A DNA stretch of 64,000 nt from Tenacibaculum caenipelagi (GTDB lineage Bacteria > Bacteroidota > Bacteroidia > Flavobacteriales > Flavobacteriaceae): assembly GCF_004363005.1 (NCBI RefSeq), contig NZ_SNYH01000001.1:434001-498000 (forward strand), read 5' to 3'. Below the pieces are notes generated by a model. It saw nothing but the letters and a program-made list of their open reading frames with translations, was not told the origin of the DNA and did no database searches. This document shows, one piece after another, positions 42,034-51,468 of this stretch. Every line of letters begins with the position of its first letter. The first letter of the stretch is position 1. Both the position numbers and the translations under genes were made by a program.

Positions 42034-43734
42034 TTAATTATTATTTATTGTTTCTTTTACTTCACCACATTTTAGCATCATATCGCCAAAATACGGATTT
42101 AACACTTGTTTTTCTTTACTTAACCAATAAGCTCCCTTATCACTATCCGCCATAGGACAGTATTGTTTGTAAGTAACTTCTTTAATTCCGAAAGATTGAA
42201 CTGCCATAATAAAATGCTCTGACAATACTTTAAAATGCTTTCGCTGCATATTAACATCAGAAGCCTGTGCTATTTTTTCACTATTTGTTTTTAACGCCGG
42301 AATCAACATCATCCATTCTTTATGTGCCGATTCACTAGCAAGTAATTTCATATCAATCACCTCTAAATCTCTTTTAAGATTTTCAGCGTTTATTTTAGCT
42401 GCCCCTGCATCTGTTTTTACCAAAGCATCTTTTAAAACAATATAATTATTGTACGCTTTTTGTAATTGCTCTTTAAATTTTTCTGGAACCTCAAATGATT
42501 CTACTATTTCTTTCGTATGATTCATCATTGATTTTTTCCCTTGAAGCTGTGCTGATGCATCTATGGTAAACACACCATTGGTTACAATCTCTTCTCCTGG
42601 TTCCAATCCTTTTACCACCTGATAACTCTCTTCTATTCTCCCTCCTAACAACACTTCTCGCATCTCAAAAATTGGTTGATCACTTTTCACTTTGACATAC
42701 ACTACCGATCGTTTTCCCGTCCACAAAACCGCTGTTGCAGGAATACTTAACTGTTGTTCTGTTTGTTTTTCTTTAGTCGTTATTTTTCCTTCAACAAACA
42801 TGGCTGGCTTAAACTTTCCTTTACTATTATTCAAAACAGCACGCATTGTTACCGTTCTTGTTTTAGGGTTTAATACAGGATCGATAAATGATACTTTCGC
42901 ATTAAAGACTTCATTTGAATATGCATTTGTAGTAATTGCAATATTTTGCCCTACTTTAAAATTACTTATTTGATTTTCATATACGTCAAAATTTGCCCAC
43001 ACCGAATTCAAATTAGCTATTTTCAATAACGCTTGTCCTTGGCTTACATAATCTCCTTGCTCTACCAATTTCTCTGATACTGTACCAGAAACTGTGGCAT
43101 ATACAGGGAAGTTCTCTTTTACTTTACCTGTTTTTTCAATTTGATTAATTTGATTTTCAGATAGCTTCCATAATTTTAGCTTATTTCTAACCGCTTTGTA
43201 TAACGCTGGCTGATTTTCTTTTACTGACGCTGCTGTTAATAATTCTTGTTGTGCTTTTACCAATTCAGGGGAATATACTGTTGCCAACAACTGACCTTTT
43301 CTTATTTTTTCTCCTGTAAAGTTCACGTTTAAACGTTCTATTCTTCCTGCAAAATAACTCACTTGTACTGCATTTGACTTTTCGTTTTCTGCTATTTTTC
43401 CAGATAGCGTAATTGTATTATCAGCACTTATAGCATTACCAATCACAGTTGTTTGCACATTAGCCAATGCCATTGCGTTTTTAGTTAATTTAAACTGATT
43501 AGCTGCTAACCCTTCTGCTCCTACTTCTGCAGGGATTAAATCCATTCCGCAAATAGGACAGTCTCCTGGTTCTGGTTGCATAATTTGTGGGTGCATAGAG
43601 CATGTCCACATTTTACCTGTTTCTGCTGTATTATGGTCATGAGCTACTTCACTTTTTGAAGAACCTCCAAAAAGTAGCCATCCTAAGAACAAGCCAGCAA
43701 TTAAAATTACTATGTATATTATATATTTTTTCAT
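42034..43734 (-). CDS. CusB-like efflux RND periplasmic adaptor with heavy-metal-binding and DUF3347 domains
   Basis: 566 residues. After one N-terminal span, WTCSMHPQIMQPEPGDCPICGMDL holds Cys45, Cys59 and Cys62 and Met/His ligands, the heavy-metal-binding domain of CusB-like proteins. A membrane-fusion core follows (barrel-sandwich RIERLNVNFTGEKIRKGQLLATVYSPELV). The C-terminal 150 residues are the DUF3347 helical domain ending in a second Cys (YCPMADSDKGAYWLS). It bridges the CusA-like pump and TolC-like channel. The PepSY gene is 2 bases upstream. Confidence 0.93.
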   Translation of the reverse strand: MKKYIIYIVILIAGLFLGWLLFGGSSKSEVAHDHNTAETGKMWTCSMHPQIMQPEPGDCPICGMDLIPAEVGAEGLAANQFKLTKNAMALANVQTTVIGNAISADNTITLSGKIAENEKSNAVQVSYFAGRIERLNVNFTGEKIRKGQLLATVYSPELVKAQQELLTAASVKENQPALYKAVRNKLKLWKLSENQINQIEKTGKVKENFPVYATVSGTVSEKLVEQGDYVSQGQALLKIANLNSVWANFDVYENQISNFKVGQNIAITTNAYSNEVFNAKVSFIDPVLNPKTRTVTMRAVLNNSKGKFKPAMFVEGKITTKEKQTEQQLSIPATAVLWTGKRSVVYVKVKSDQPIFEMREVLLGGRIEESYQVVKGLEPGEEIVTNGVFTIDASAQLQGKKSMMNHTKEIVESFEVPEKFKEQLQKAYNNYIVLKDALVKTDAGAAKINAENLKRDLEVIDMKLLASESAHKEWMMLIPALKTNSEKIAQASDVNMQRKHFKVLSEHFIMAVQSFGIKEVTYKQYCPMADSDKGAYWLSKEKQVLNPYFGDMMLKCGEVKETINNN

Positions 43735-43736
43735 TG

Positions 43737-44447
43737 TTATTTATTTTTATTTTTTACTAGTTTTCTAATAGATGGCGATGTGATATACCATAATAAAAAA
43801 CCACTTAATACTGTTATTAAACCTAATAATGAAAACACCCTTAAAACAGTAGTATTAAAATTATCTCTTCCTTCATAATCCATCGTATGCGTCATCCATA
43901 AAAAGTCGAACCAACGCCAACTTTGATGTCTTACAGTTTGAAATTTTCCATCATTAACAGATACATAAGCTTTTATATTTTCGTCTGCTTTGTATGTTAT
44001 AACGTAAGCTGGTAGCAACTTCCCTCTGTATTCATGATGTTTTCCTACTTGATTTACTTGTTCTACTGAAGCAACTTCAAGATCACTTTTCATATAGTTA
44101 TTAGCTATATACAGCGCTTCTTCTTTTGTTATACTTTCTTTTAAGTTTCCATTTAAACCATTGTATAAATACTTTTTATTTACCCAATAATGTGGAACAT
44201 TGTTAACATCTCTTAACTCAATGGTTTTGATTCCTTTAGAAATATTAAGTTCCGACGGACTAATTAAGTTATTAAATTCTTTAGGTTTAAATTCAGTTTT
44301 CTTCAAATGGTCTCCATGAATTTCATCAATATTAGTCCAACTAAAATACAATCCACTTATCGTCCACATTAAAAACTGAATCCCTAAAAACAGTCCTAAG
44401 TATCGATGTATTTTCCTAATTTTTAACGATGTCCTTCTATTTACCAT
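43737..44447 (-). CDS. PepSY domain membrane protein in metal-efflux operon
   Basis: 236 residues. An N-terminal span (KIHRYLGLFLGIQFLMWTISGLYFSW) and a C-terminal span (VFSLLGLITVLSGFLLWYI) flank a periplasmic PepSY region (KEALYIANNYMKSDLEVASVEQ; VSVNDGKFQTVRHQSWRWFDFLWMTHTMDY). It resembles the small PepSY proteins that accompany copper efflux and reductase systems. It sits between the adaptor and TolC genes with gaps of 2 and 5 bases, so it is certainly cotranscribed. Its exact role in metal handling is unknown. Confidence 0.8.
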   Translation of the reverse strand: MVNRRTSLKIRKIHRYLGLFLGIQFLMWTISGLYFSWTNIDEIHGDHLKKTEFKPKEFNNLISPSELNISKGIKTIELRDVNNVPHYWVNKKYLYNGLNGNLKESITKEEALYIANNYMKSDLEVASVEQVNQVGKHHEYRGKLLPAYVITYKADENIKAYVSVNDGKFQTVRHQSWRWFDFLWMTHTMDYEGRDNFNTTVLRVFSLLGLITVLSGFLLWYITSPSIRKLVKNKNK

Positions 44448-44452
44448 TATAT

Positions 44453-45688
44453 TTATTTAATTAAGTAATTAATGATAGCACTTTGCGTATAATAATTTAG
44501 CTCAGACGTAATCATATTCATTTGGAATTTTAACTGTAATTCCTGAATGTCTAACACATCATTAAAGTCTATTGTTCCTGTTTCGTAACTTTTTACCAAA
44601 ATTTGTTCAGCGTTTTTAGCTTGGTTCAAATTTTTAAGCTGCGTACGATAACTTATTACAGCTGTATTTCTGTCTGAAATTGCTCTGTACAACACAGTTT
44701 CCAACGTATTATATCGCTGTTCTTTTTTCGATAAAATTTCTTGTTGCTGCAACTTATTCTGTTTACTTACTGAGTTATTTTTCTTATTGAAAATAGGAAT
44801 TGACAACGACACCATTGGCATGATAATATCTTTTCCATTATCTACCACGTTCATATCCGTACGCTTTTCAACATTTACATAATCAAGCCCGAAACCTATC
44901 ATTGGTTGCTTTTCTTTTTGGTTTAACAGCTCAGATTTTTCAACAGAGACATACAATTTATCAAACTTGATTAACTCTGGGTGCAATTGTAAGTTACTCG
45001 GTTGTATCTCTTCTACATCAGTAGGAATTGGCAAACTATCTGCAACAGAAATAGAGATATTAACCTCTTGATTCAATAATTTATTAAAGGCTTTTTGCAT
45101 TCCTGAAAAAGTTTCTTGCAATACTTCTTTTTGTTGATTCAGTTCGTTTTGCCTAATCTGTAATTTTAAAACATCTACTGCAGATGCTTTTCCTACTTCG
45201 ACAGAGGTTAATGCTAACTTTTCGTATGTTTTCAATAAATCAATATTCTCTTCCAATACTTTTTGCTTAGCATTGATTTCATACAATTTATAATACGATT
45301 GTGCGACAGAAGTCGCTAACTTACGTTTCACAATTACCATATCTTGGTAAGTAGCATCTGCCAACGACGACACATAGTTTTCTCTTGCTGTTATGGTTCC
45401 GAAAAAAGGAATCATTTGTTTTACAGACAACTTAAATCGCTGCGGACCTGTACGTGTTTCTGGAGTACTTACAAAATAACCAGCTCCAAACTCAGTATTT
45501 GGCAACGTGTTTACTTCTTCTTTTTTCTCTGAAATACGCTTGTACTGAGCATCAAACTGTTGTACTTCTGGATTATTTTCTAAGGCAATCTTTATATATT
45601 CTTGCAAGTCTTGTCCTTGTATACTCAAAACTAAAAACATAGAAGCAAGAAATAAGACTACCTTTTTATTATTTATTTTAAAACTCAT
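44453..45688 (-). CDS. TolC family outer-membrane efflux channel
   Basis: 411 residues with a signal peptide (MSFKINNKKVVLFLASMFLVLSIQGQ). Two similar halves of coiled-coil helices with strand pairs give the OEP fold (ALENNPEVQQFDAQYKRISEKKEE; LATSVAQSYYKLYEINAKQKVLEENIDLLKTYEK). It provides the exit duct of the efflux system. It overlaps the pump gene by 11 bases (translation coupling) and precedes the PepSY and adaptor genes. Confidence 0.92.
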   Translation of the reverse strand: MSFKINNKKVVLFLASMFLVLSIQGQDLQEYIKIALENNPEVQQFDAQYKRISEKKEEVNTLPNTEFGAGYFVSTPETRTGPQRFKLSVKQMIPFFGTITARENYVSSLADATYQDMVIVKRKLATSVAQSYYKLYEINAKQKVLEENIDLLKTYEKLALTSVEVGKASAVDVLKLQIRQNELNQQKEVLQETFSGMQKAFNKLLNQEVNISISVADSLPIPTDVEEIQPSNLQLHPELIKFDKLYVSVEKSELLNQKEKQPMIGFGLDYVNVEKRTDMNVVDNGKDIIMPMVSLSIPIFNKKNNSVSKQNKLQQQEILSKKEQRYNTLETVLYRAISDRNTAVISYRTQLKNLNQAKNAEQILVKSYETGTIDFNDVLDIQELQLKFQMNMITSELNYYTQSAIINYLIK

Positions 45689-48600
45689 CTCTTTTCAATT
45701 TTCGTTTCAATAAAAATTCTTCACGCCAACTATACAACACTGGCACTATAAAATAAGAAGTCACGTCTATAATCATTCCTCCAAAAGCGGGTATTGCCAT
45801 CGGAATCATAATATCACTACCTCTTCCTGTAGAAGTTAACACAGGCAACAATGCTAAAATGGTGGTTGCCGTTGTCATTAAACAAGCTCTAATACGCTTA
45901 TTCCCTCCGTGTAAAGCAGATGCACGAATAGCTTCGATAGTTTGAGGTTTATCCCTGTTAAATGTTTGTGTTAAATAAGTAGCCATAACTACACCATCAT
46001 CAGTTGCAATTCCAAATAATGCTATAAAACCTACCCAAACAGCTACACTCAGGTTAATTGGATGCATTTGAAACAGTTCTCTTAAATTCTCTCCAAATAC
46101 ACTAAAATTTAAAAACCAATCTTGCCCGTATAACCACATCATGATAAAACCACCTGCAAAAGCTACTGTTATTCCTGTAAACACCATTAATGAAGTAGTT
46201 ACTGAACGGAACTGGAAATACAGTATTAAAAAGATAATCATCAATGCTAATGGCACCACTACCGATAAGGTTTTCTCTGCTCGCAATTGATTTTCATATG
46301 TTCCTGTAAACTGATATGAAATTCCTTTAGGAACCTCCAATTCACCAGAATCAATCTTTTGTTGAATTGCTTTTTGAGCAATTTCTACCACATTCACTTC
46401 TGCAAAACCATCCAACTTATCAAATAAGACATATCCAATTAAAAACGTATCTTCACTTTTAATTACTTGTGGTCCTTGCTCGTAACGAATCGTTGCCAAT
46501 TCACTTAACGGAATTGGAGTTCCTTTTGCTACTGGTATGTAAATATTTTCTAAATCTGTAGGGTTAGAACGCAACTCTCTCGGGTAACGAACACGAATTC
46601 CGTAACGCTCTCTTCCTTCCACTGTTTGCGATAATTGCATACCCCCAACCGCAACTTTCAACACATCTTGTACCGTTTGAATAGCAATTCCGTAACGAGC
46701 TAATTTTTCTCTGTCAATATCAATTAATAAATAAGGCTTCCCTACTATTCTATCGGCAAAAACAGCTTCTTTTTTAACTCCTTTAACCTCTTTTAAAATT
46801 CCTTCCAACTCAACTCCAAAAGCTTCAATTTGCTTTAAATTTTGTCCTTTCACTTTGATTCCCATTGGTGCACGCATTCCTGTTTGTAGCATTACCAATC
46901 GAGTTTCTATAGGTTGTAATTTTGGCGCTGATGTTACTCCTGGTAACTTGGTAACTTTTACAATTTCATTCCAGATATCATTAGGCGATTTGATATGCGG
47001 ACGCCAATTACGATAAAACTCACCATCTTCATCTTCTATTAATTGATTTGAAGAAACCTCATAAAAAACGACTTCTGATGCCTTATCTGTCAAACTTGGG
47101 TTTGCTACCATTTTACCATTTTTTAACAGAAACAGTCCATCCTCATTTACTCTATAACGTTGACGCTCTCCATCAGAATTTAGCGCGTATTCTGGCTTAT
47201 AATTAATGATGTTTTCATACATTGATAAAGGAGCAGGATCTAATGCAGAGTCTGTTCTTCCAGCCTTTCCTACAACTGTTGCTATTTCTGGAATATTAGC
47301 AACTGCCATATCTAATTGCTGCAACACTCGTTTGTTTTCTTCAGTTCCAGAGTGTGGCATTGAGGTTGGCATCAGTAAAAATGATCCTTCATTTAATGAA
47401 GGCATAAACTCTTTTCCTGTATTTTTAAAAATGAGGAATCCACAAATTAATACTGTCATTGGGATACCCAAAAACAATAATTTATTGTTCAATGCCCATT
47501 TTAATATTAGGCTGTAATATTTTTGAAGCAGGCTAAAAAAACCTAACAAGCCAAAACAGACAAATGCCACAAATAACAGGTTCGTAAAAATAGTTCTATC
47601 AACTCCTAAAGGCCTCCAGTACTCAGCTAACAAACCGACAATAGCTAGAGTTGATATGATAATATTAATAGTATTTACTGAAAGTGAAAAATCATAAGTA
47701 GAAAATGAAAAATGAGTTGTTGTTTTACCTGAATAACTACTCCAAAGTTGTACAACTCCAAAAGCTGCTAATGCAAAACCTAACCAATACCCATAAATGA
47801 CAGCTATAATTCCTAATACTATCAAAATTCCATTCAAAATGTATTTATACCCTTTGTTAAGGTTGTTCTTTTTGAATAGAATAGCAGCAAATGGCGGAAT
47901 AAGAAATAGCGCTACAATAATTGCTGCTATTAATGCAAAAGTTTTGGTAAATGCTAGTGGACGGAATAATTTTCCTTCCGCACCAATCATGGTAAACACT
48001 GGAATAAAACTAATAATTGTCGTCATTACCGCAGTTACTATCGCTCCTGAAACTTCTGCAGTTGCATTATAAACCAGCTTATTTATTGGTAATCTTTCTT
48101 TTTCTACCTCTAAATGACTTATGATATTTTCAGAGAGTATGACCCCAACATCAACCATAGTTCCAATTGCAATAGCAATTCCTGATAAGGCTACAATATT
48201 TGCATCTACTCCAAAGGCTTTCATCGCAATAAAAACCATTAACACTGCCACAGGTAACAACCCTGAAATTAACACCGAAGCACGTAAATTAAACACCATT
48301 ACGACAATTACCAGAATGGTAATCAATATTTCTAAAGTAAGTGCTTCATTCAATGTTCCTAAGGTTTCGTGAATTAATTCTGTACGATCATAAAAAGGAA
48401 CAATTGTTAGTTGAGAAGTTCTACCATCTTTTAATTTCTTGGTAGGTAAACCAGCACTTAATTCTTTAATTTTTGCTTTTACATTCGTAATTACTTCTAG
48501 GGGATTTGCTCCGAAACGAGACACAACCACACCTCCTACTACCTCTGCTCCTTCTTTATCTAAAATACCCCTACGTGGCATTGCTCCTAACGAAACATTT

Positions 48601-49439
48601 GCTACATCTTTTACTCTAATTGCCGTGTAATCTTCAGCGGTTACTACTGCGTTTTCGATATCTTCAATGGATTTGACATATCCTAAACCACGCACTAAAT
48701 ATTCTGCTTGGTTTATCTCTATTGTTTGCGCCCCAATATCTTGATTGCTTCGCTTAACAGCTGCTACAATTTGCTGCAAACTGATATTGTATTGACGCAT
48801 CAACTCTGGTTTTACATCTATTTGATATTCTTGTACATATCCACCAATAGAACTTACTTCCGACACTCCATTTGCTGATGATAGAGCATATTTTACATAG
48901 TAATCTTGTACGCTACGCAATTCGTGTAAATCCCAACCACCAGTTACATTTCCGTTTTCATCACGTCCTTCGAGTGTATACCAAAAGATTTGTCCTAAAC
49001 CTGTTGCATCAGGTCCTAATGACGGACTTACTCCTTCTGGCAATAGATTACTCGGTAATGAATTTAATTTTTCAAGAATTCGAGAACGACTCCAATAAAA
49101 ATCGACACCTTCATCAAAAATGACATAGATGCTTGAGAGTCCAAACATAGAAGAGCTACGGATGGTTTTTACTCCTGAAATACCCAATAAAGAGGTAGTT
49201 AATGGGTAGGTTATTTGGTCTTCAATATCTTGTGGAGATTGCCCATCCCACTTGGCAAAAACAATTTGTTGATTTTCACCTATATCTGGTATAGCATCTA
49301 CCGCTACAGGATTACTAGGTAAAAAACCCGTATCCAAATTAAAAGGTGCATTCACAGTTCCCCATCCTATAAATAAAACGAGTAATATGACAGCTACCAG
49401 CTTATTTTCTATTAAAAATTTAATGCTTTTATTCAGCAT
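45678..49439 (-). CDS. CusA/CzcA family RND heavy-metal efflux pump
   Basis: 1253 residues, about 200 longer than E. coli CusA. LLGISGVKTIRSSSMFGLSSIYVIFDEGVDFYWSRSRI, PRRGILDKEGAEVVGGVVVSRFGANPLEVI, and the periplasmic segment TSAPKLQPIETRLVMLQTGMRAPMGIKVKG are HME-RND features. The transmembrane Asp/Glu relay helix is GIAIAIGTMVDVGVILSENI. An insert of about 130 residues between the sixth and seventh spans adds four hydrophobic helices (ILNGILIVLGIIAVIYGYWL onward). It exports copper/silver-type ions or cobalt/zinc/cadmium by proton antiport. It starts the core operon, 105 bases after the HYC_CC_PP gene. Confidence 0.94.
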   Translation of the reverse strand: MLNKSIKFLIENKLVAVILLVLFIGWGTVNAPFNLDTGFLPSNPVAVDAIPDIGENQQIVFAKWDGQSPQDIEDQITYPLTTSLLGISGVKTIRSSSMFGLSSIYVIFDEGVDFYWSRSRILEKLNSLPSNLLPEGVSPSLGPDATGLGQIFWYTLEGRDENGNVTGGWDLHELRSVQDYYVKYALSSANGVSEVSSIGGYVQEYQIDVKPELMRQYNISLQQIVAAVKRSNQDIGAQTIEINQAEYLVRGLGYVKSIEDIENAVVTAEDYTAIRVKDVANVSLGAMPRRGILDKEGAEVVGGVVVSRFGANPLEVITNVKAKIKELSAGLPTKKLKDGRTSQLTIVPFYDRTELIHETLGTLNEALTLEILITILVIVVMVFNLRASVLISGLLPVAVLMVFIAMKAFGVDANIVALSGIAIAIGTMVDVGVILSENIISHLEVEKERLPINKLVYNATAEVSGAIVTAVMTTIISFIPVFTMIGAEGKLFRPLAFTKTFALIAAIIVALFLIPPFAAILFKKNNLNKGYKYILNGILIVLGIIAVIYGYWLGFALAAFGVVQLWSSYSGKTTTHFSFSTYDFSLSVNTINIIISTLAIVGLLAEYWRPLGVDRTIFTNLLFVAFVCFGLLGFFSLLQKYYSLILKWALNNKLLFLGIPMTVLICGFLIFKNTGKEFMPSLNEGSFLLMPTSMPHSGTEENKRVLQQLDMAVANIPEIATVVGKAGRTDSALDPAPLSMYENIINYKPEYALNSDGERQRYRVNEDGLFLLKNGKMVANPSLTDKASEVVFYEVSSNQLIEDEDGEFYRNWRPHIKSPNDIWNEIVKVTKLPGVTSAPKLQPIETRLVMLQTGMRAPMGIKVKGQNLKQIEAFGVELEGILKEVKGVKKEAVFADRIVGKPYLLIDIDREKLARYGIAIQTVQDVLKVAVGGMQLSQTVEGRERYGIRVRYPRELRSNPTDLENIYIPVAKGTPIPLSELATIRYEQGPQVIKSEDTFLIGYVLFDKLDGFAEVNVVEIAQKAIQQKIDSGELEVPKGISYQFTGTYENQLRAEKTLSVVVPLALMIIFLILYFQFRSVTTSLMVFTGITVAFAGGFIMMWLYGQDWFLNFSVFGENLRELFQMHPINLSVAVWVGFIALFGIATDDGVVMATYLTQTFNRDKPQTIEAIRASALHGGNKRIRACLMTTATTILALLPVLTSTGRGSDIMIPMAIPAFGGMIIDVTSYFIVPVLYSWREEFLLKRKLKRDEF

Positions 49440-49544
49440 AAGAAATGATTTTTAAACAATTAAACATTGATGTTAAAAAAACACCGAATACGACGAATCA
49501 CCCTTATGAATTTTTCAAAAGGACAACTAGTTATTGTTTAAAAA

Positions 49545-49964
49545 TCATATTAAATATACCTCATCAAGTACATGAATATCCTTGACGACGAGTGGTGGAG
49601 TGTAGTTTTTAAAAGGAATTACCTTATCGTGTAATTCTTCAAAAAGATTTATATAACTATAATAAAATGAAGCTATAAAGACTTGTTGATCTAAAGACAA
49701 GTAATCTAAAGAAGTTATTTTCAAGTCATCTTGTCCTTGAATCACTGATGCTTCATCATGGCAACAGTTCTCTTTCATCACAGAACAATCGTTTGATTTT
49801 GTTTCTTGTGACATTTCCATTCCGCAAGACTTTGCTTTTCCAAAATAACTCGTACCAACTAGTATATCACCACAAAAGTGACTACTAACAGTAAATGACA
49901 TCGTAGAAAACACTACTATTAATGCCATTGTTATAGACGCTATTTTTTGAAATGCTTTTTTCAT
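49545..49964 (-). CDS. HYC_CC_PP family protein
   Basis: 139 residues with a signal peptide (MKKAFQKIASITMALIVVFSTMSFTVSS). The defining motifs are in order: His29-Phe30-Cys31 (HYC variant), Cys67-Cys68 (ENCCHD) and Pro123-Pro124 (YTPPLV). Additional Cys, Met and His residues (CGMEMS, CSVMKENCCHDE) suit metal binding. The family is common in Bacteroidota next to RND metal-efflux genes and is thought to be a periplasmic metal sensor or carrier. Here it is first in the locus, just upstream of the CusA-like pump. Confidence 0.85.
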   Translation of the reverse strand: MKKAFQKIASITMALIVVFSTMSFTVSSHFCGDILVGTSYFGKAKSCGMEMSQETKSNDCSVMKENCCHDEASVIQGQDDLKITSLDYLSLDQQVFIASFYYSYINLFEELHDKVIPFKNYTPPLVVKDIHVLDEVYLI

Positions 49965-50014
49965 TCTTACCTACAAAAGTACAAATTTTTCAATATCAAA
50001 AACTTAAACAAAAC

Positions 50015-51079
50015 TTAAAACCACTTTTTGTACTTAAAAAAACCTAACATTATCACTACTATCAACATAATAACTCCTAGCATTGCATAGTATCCGTAAC
50101 GATATGTTAACTCTGGAATATATTCAAAATTTGTACCATAAACACCTGCTATAAATGTAATAGGTATAAAAATCACCGAAAATATCGTCAATATTTTCAT
50201 GATGTCATTTAAACGATTATTTACATTTGTTGAATATACAGTAAGTTGCTCACTCAACATATTTTTGTAATTCTCAACCAAATCATGGCTTCTTTGAATC
50301 AAATCGTGTAAGTCATTAAAAAAAGGTTGCTCTTTTTTAGTTATTAAATCGGTTTTAAAATCTTTAAAGCTACTTATCGCCTCGCGTGCTGGTCTTATTG
50401 CTTTTCTAAAATAGTTAAGCTCAATCTTATTTTTATTAATCTCTTCTAAAATGTTCTTATTGGGTTCTAATAAAATTTTGTCCTCCAAATCTTCTACTTT
50501 CTCTCCAAAAGTTTCCATTAAAAAATTGTAATTATCTACAATCAAATCCAACAAACAATATTTTAAATATGTGACATTGTAATTACGAACTCTTCCTTTT
50601 TTATTACGCAACCTATCTCTTACTGGTTCAAAGACATCTCCTTGCTTTTCTTGAAATGTGATAAGAATGTTTTTTAATAAATACATAGAAATTTGCTCCG
50701 CTTCAAGCTGATGTTTATTTTCATCTAAAAACATCATTTTAATACTTGTAAAAATGTAATTTTCTTCAATATCTACTCTTGGCCTTTGTCCTGTATTTGC
50801 GATATCTTCAAGAATAAGTGTATGGATATCAAAAAGTTTACCTATTTCTCTTAGTAACTCAACATCATGTAAACCATCAATATTAATCCACGTTTTTTCG
50901 TATTTATTTAAATAATTTGAAAGCTCACTTATCGTTTGTAATTCTATTTCAATAATTTCATCTTCATCATAACCAATTAACCGTATTCTAGTATTTTCTT
51001 CTTTTTGACTCCCAACAAAGACAGGCTTTCCTGGAATTACGTGCTTTGTGTGTTTTTGTTTTGTAATAAATCGAGTCAT
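50015..51079 (-). CDS. corA: CorA family magnesium/cobalt transporter
   Basis: 354 residues: a large N-terminal cytosolic funnel domain (WINIDGLHDVELLREIGKLFDIHTLILEDIANTGQRPRVDIEENYIF), a long stalk helix and two C-terminal membrane helices (IMKILTIFSVIFIPITFIAGV and YYAMLGVIMLIVVIMLGFF) with a basic KYKKWF end. The loop motif between the helices is YGTNFEY, with Gly315-Thr316-Asn317, not the usual YGMNFE. It mediates Mg2+ (or Co2+) uptake. A TerB-like gene precedes it by 9 bases, so they form an operon. Confidence 0.93.
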   Translation of the reverse strand: MTRFITKQKHTKHVIPGKPVFVGSQKEENTRIRLIGYDEDEIIEIELQTISELSNYLNKYEKTWINIDGLHDVELLREIGKLFDIHTLILEDIANTGQRPRVDIEENYIFTSIKMMFLDENKHQLEAEQISMYLLKNILITFQEKQGDVFEPVRDRLRNKKGRVRNYNVTYLKYCLLDLIVDNYNFLMETFGEKVEDLEDKILLEPNKNILEEINKNKIELNYFRKAIRPAREAISSFKDFKTDLITKKEQPFFNDLHDLIQRSHDLVENYKNMLSEQLTVYSTNVNNRLNDIMKILTIFSVIFIPITFIAGVYGTNFEYIPELTYRYGYYAMLGVIMLIVVIMLGFFKYKKWF

Positions 51080-51088
51080 ACCCTTATT

Positions 51089-51466
51089 TTAAACGAGTTT
51101 GAATAGTTTATACAATTTAGCAAGAATTATGAGTTCTGACTTATTTTTTCCTGCATAAGAGTTCGTAATTTCATGTGATGCTACTAGCAAGTCATGAACT
51201 ACTTCCTTTGAAAATTCTTTTTGATGTGTTAGATAATAATTTTTAAAGTTATCGTACGCCTCTTCTGAGCTTACTTTTTCACCAATAAGATGTCTTAAAC
51301 TTTCATAAATTAATTCACTACCTGATTTACCTCCTGAACTAGACCAGTTTTTTTGTACTCTTTTAACAATACTCTTTTTTTCTTCTACGGTCATTTTTTT
51401 ATCTGCCATAGAAACCGCATAGAACAAGTTCGCTATACTCTCATAAAATTTTTCCGAAAACCCCAT
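51089..51466 (-). CDS. TerB-like protein in the CorA/Usp operon
   Basis: 125 residues, all helical. FYESIANLFYAVSMADKKMTVEEKKSIVKRVQKNW resembles the acidic loop-helix of the TerB/DjlA-like fold (ADKKMTVEEK in place of ADGxIxxxE). The rest is unrecognised. It lies 2 bases after the universal stress gene and 9 before corA. A role in ion or stress sensing is inference. Confidence 0.6.
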   Translation of the reverse strand: MGFSEKFYESIANLFYAVSMADKKMTVEEKKSIVKRVQKNWSSSGGKSGSELIYESLRHLIGEKVSSEEAYDNFKNYYLTHQKEFSKEVVHDLLVASHEITNSYAGKNKSELIILAKLYKLFKLV

Positions 51467-51468
51467 AG

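Noticed and set aside
46000..49000. Several plus-strand frames of 60-100 codons opposite the CusA-like pump gene
   Set aside because: They mirror the codon pattern of the pump gene on the other strand and look like low-complexity Ile/Thr/Ala-rich shadows.
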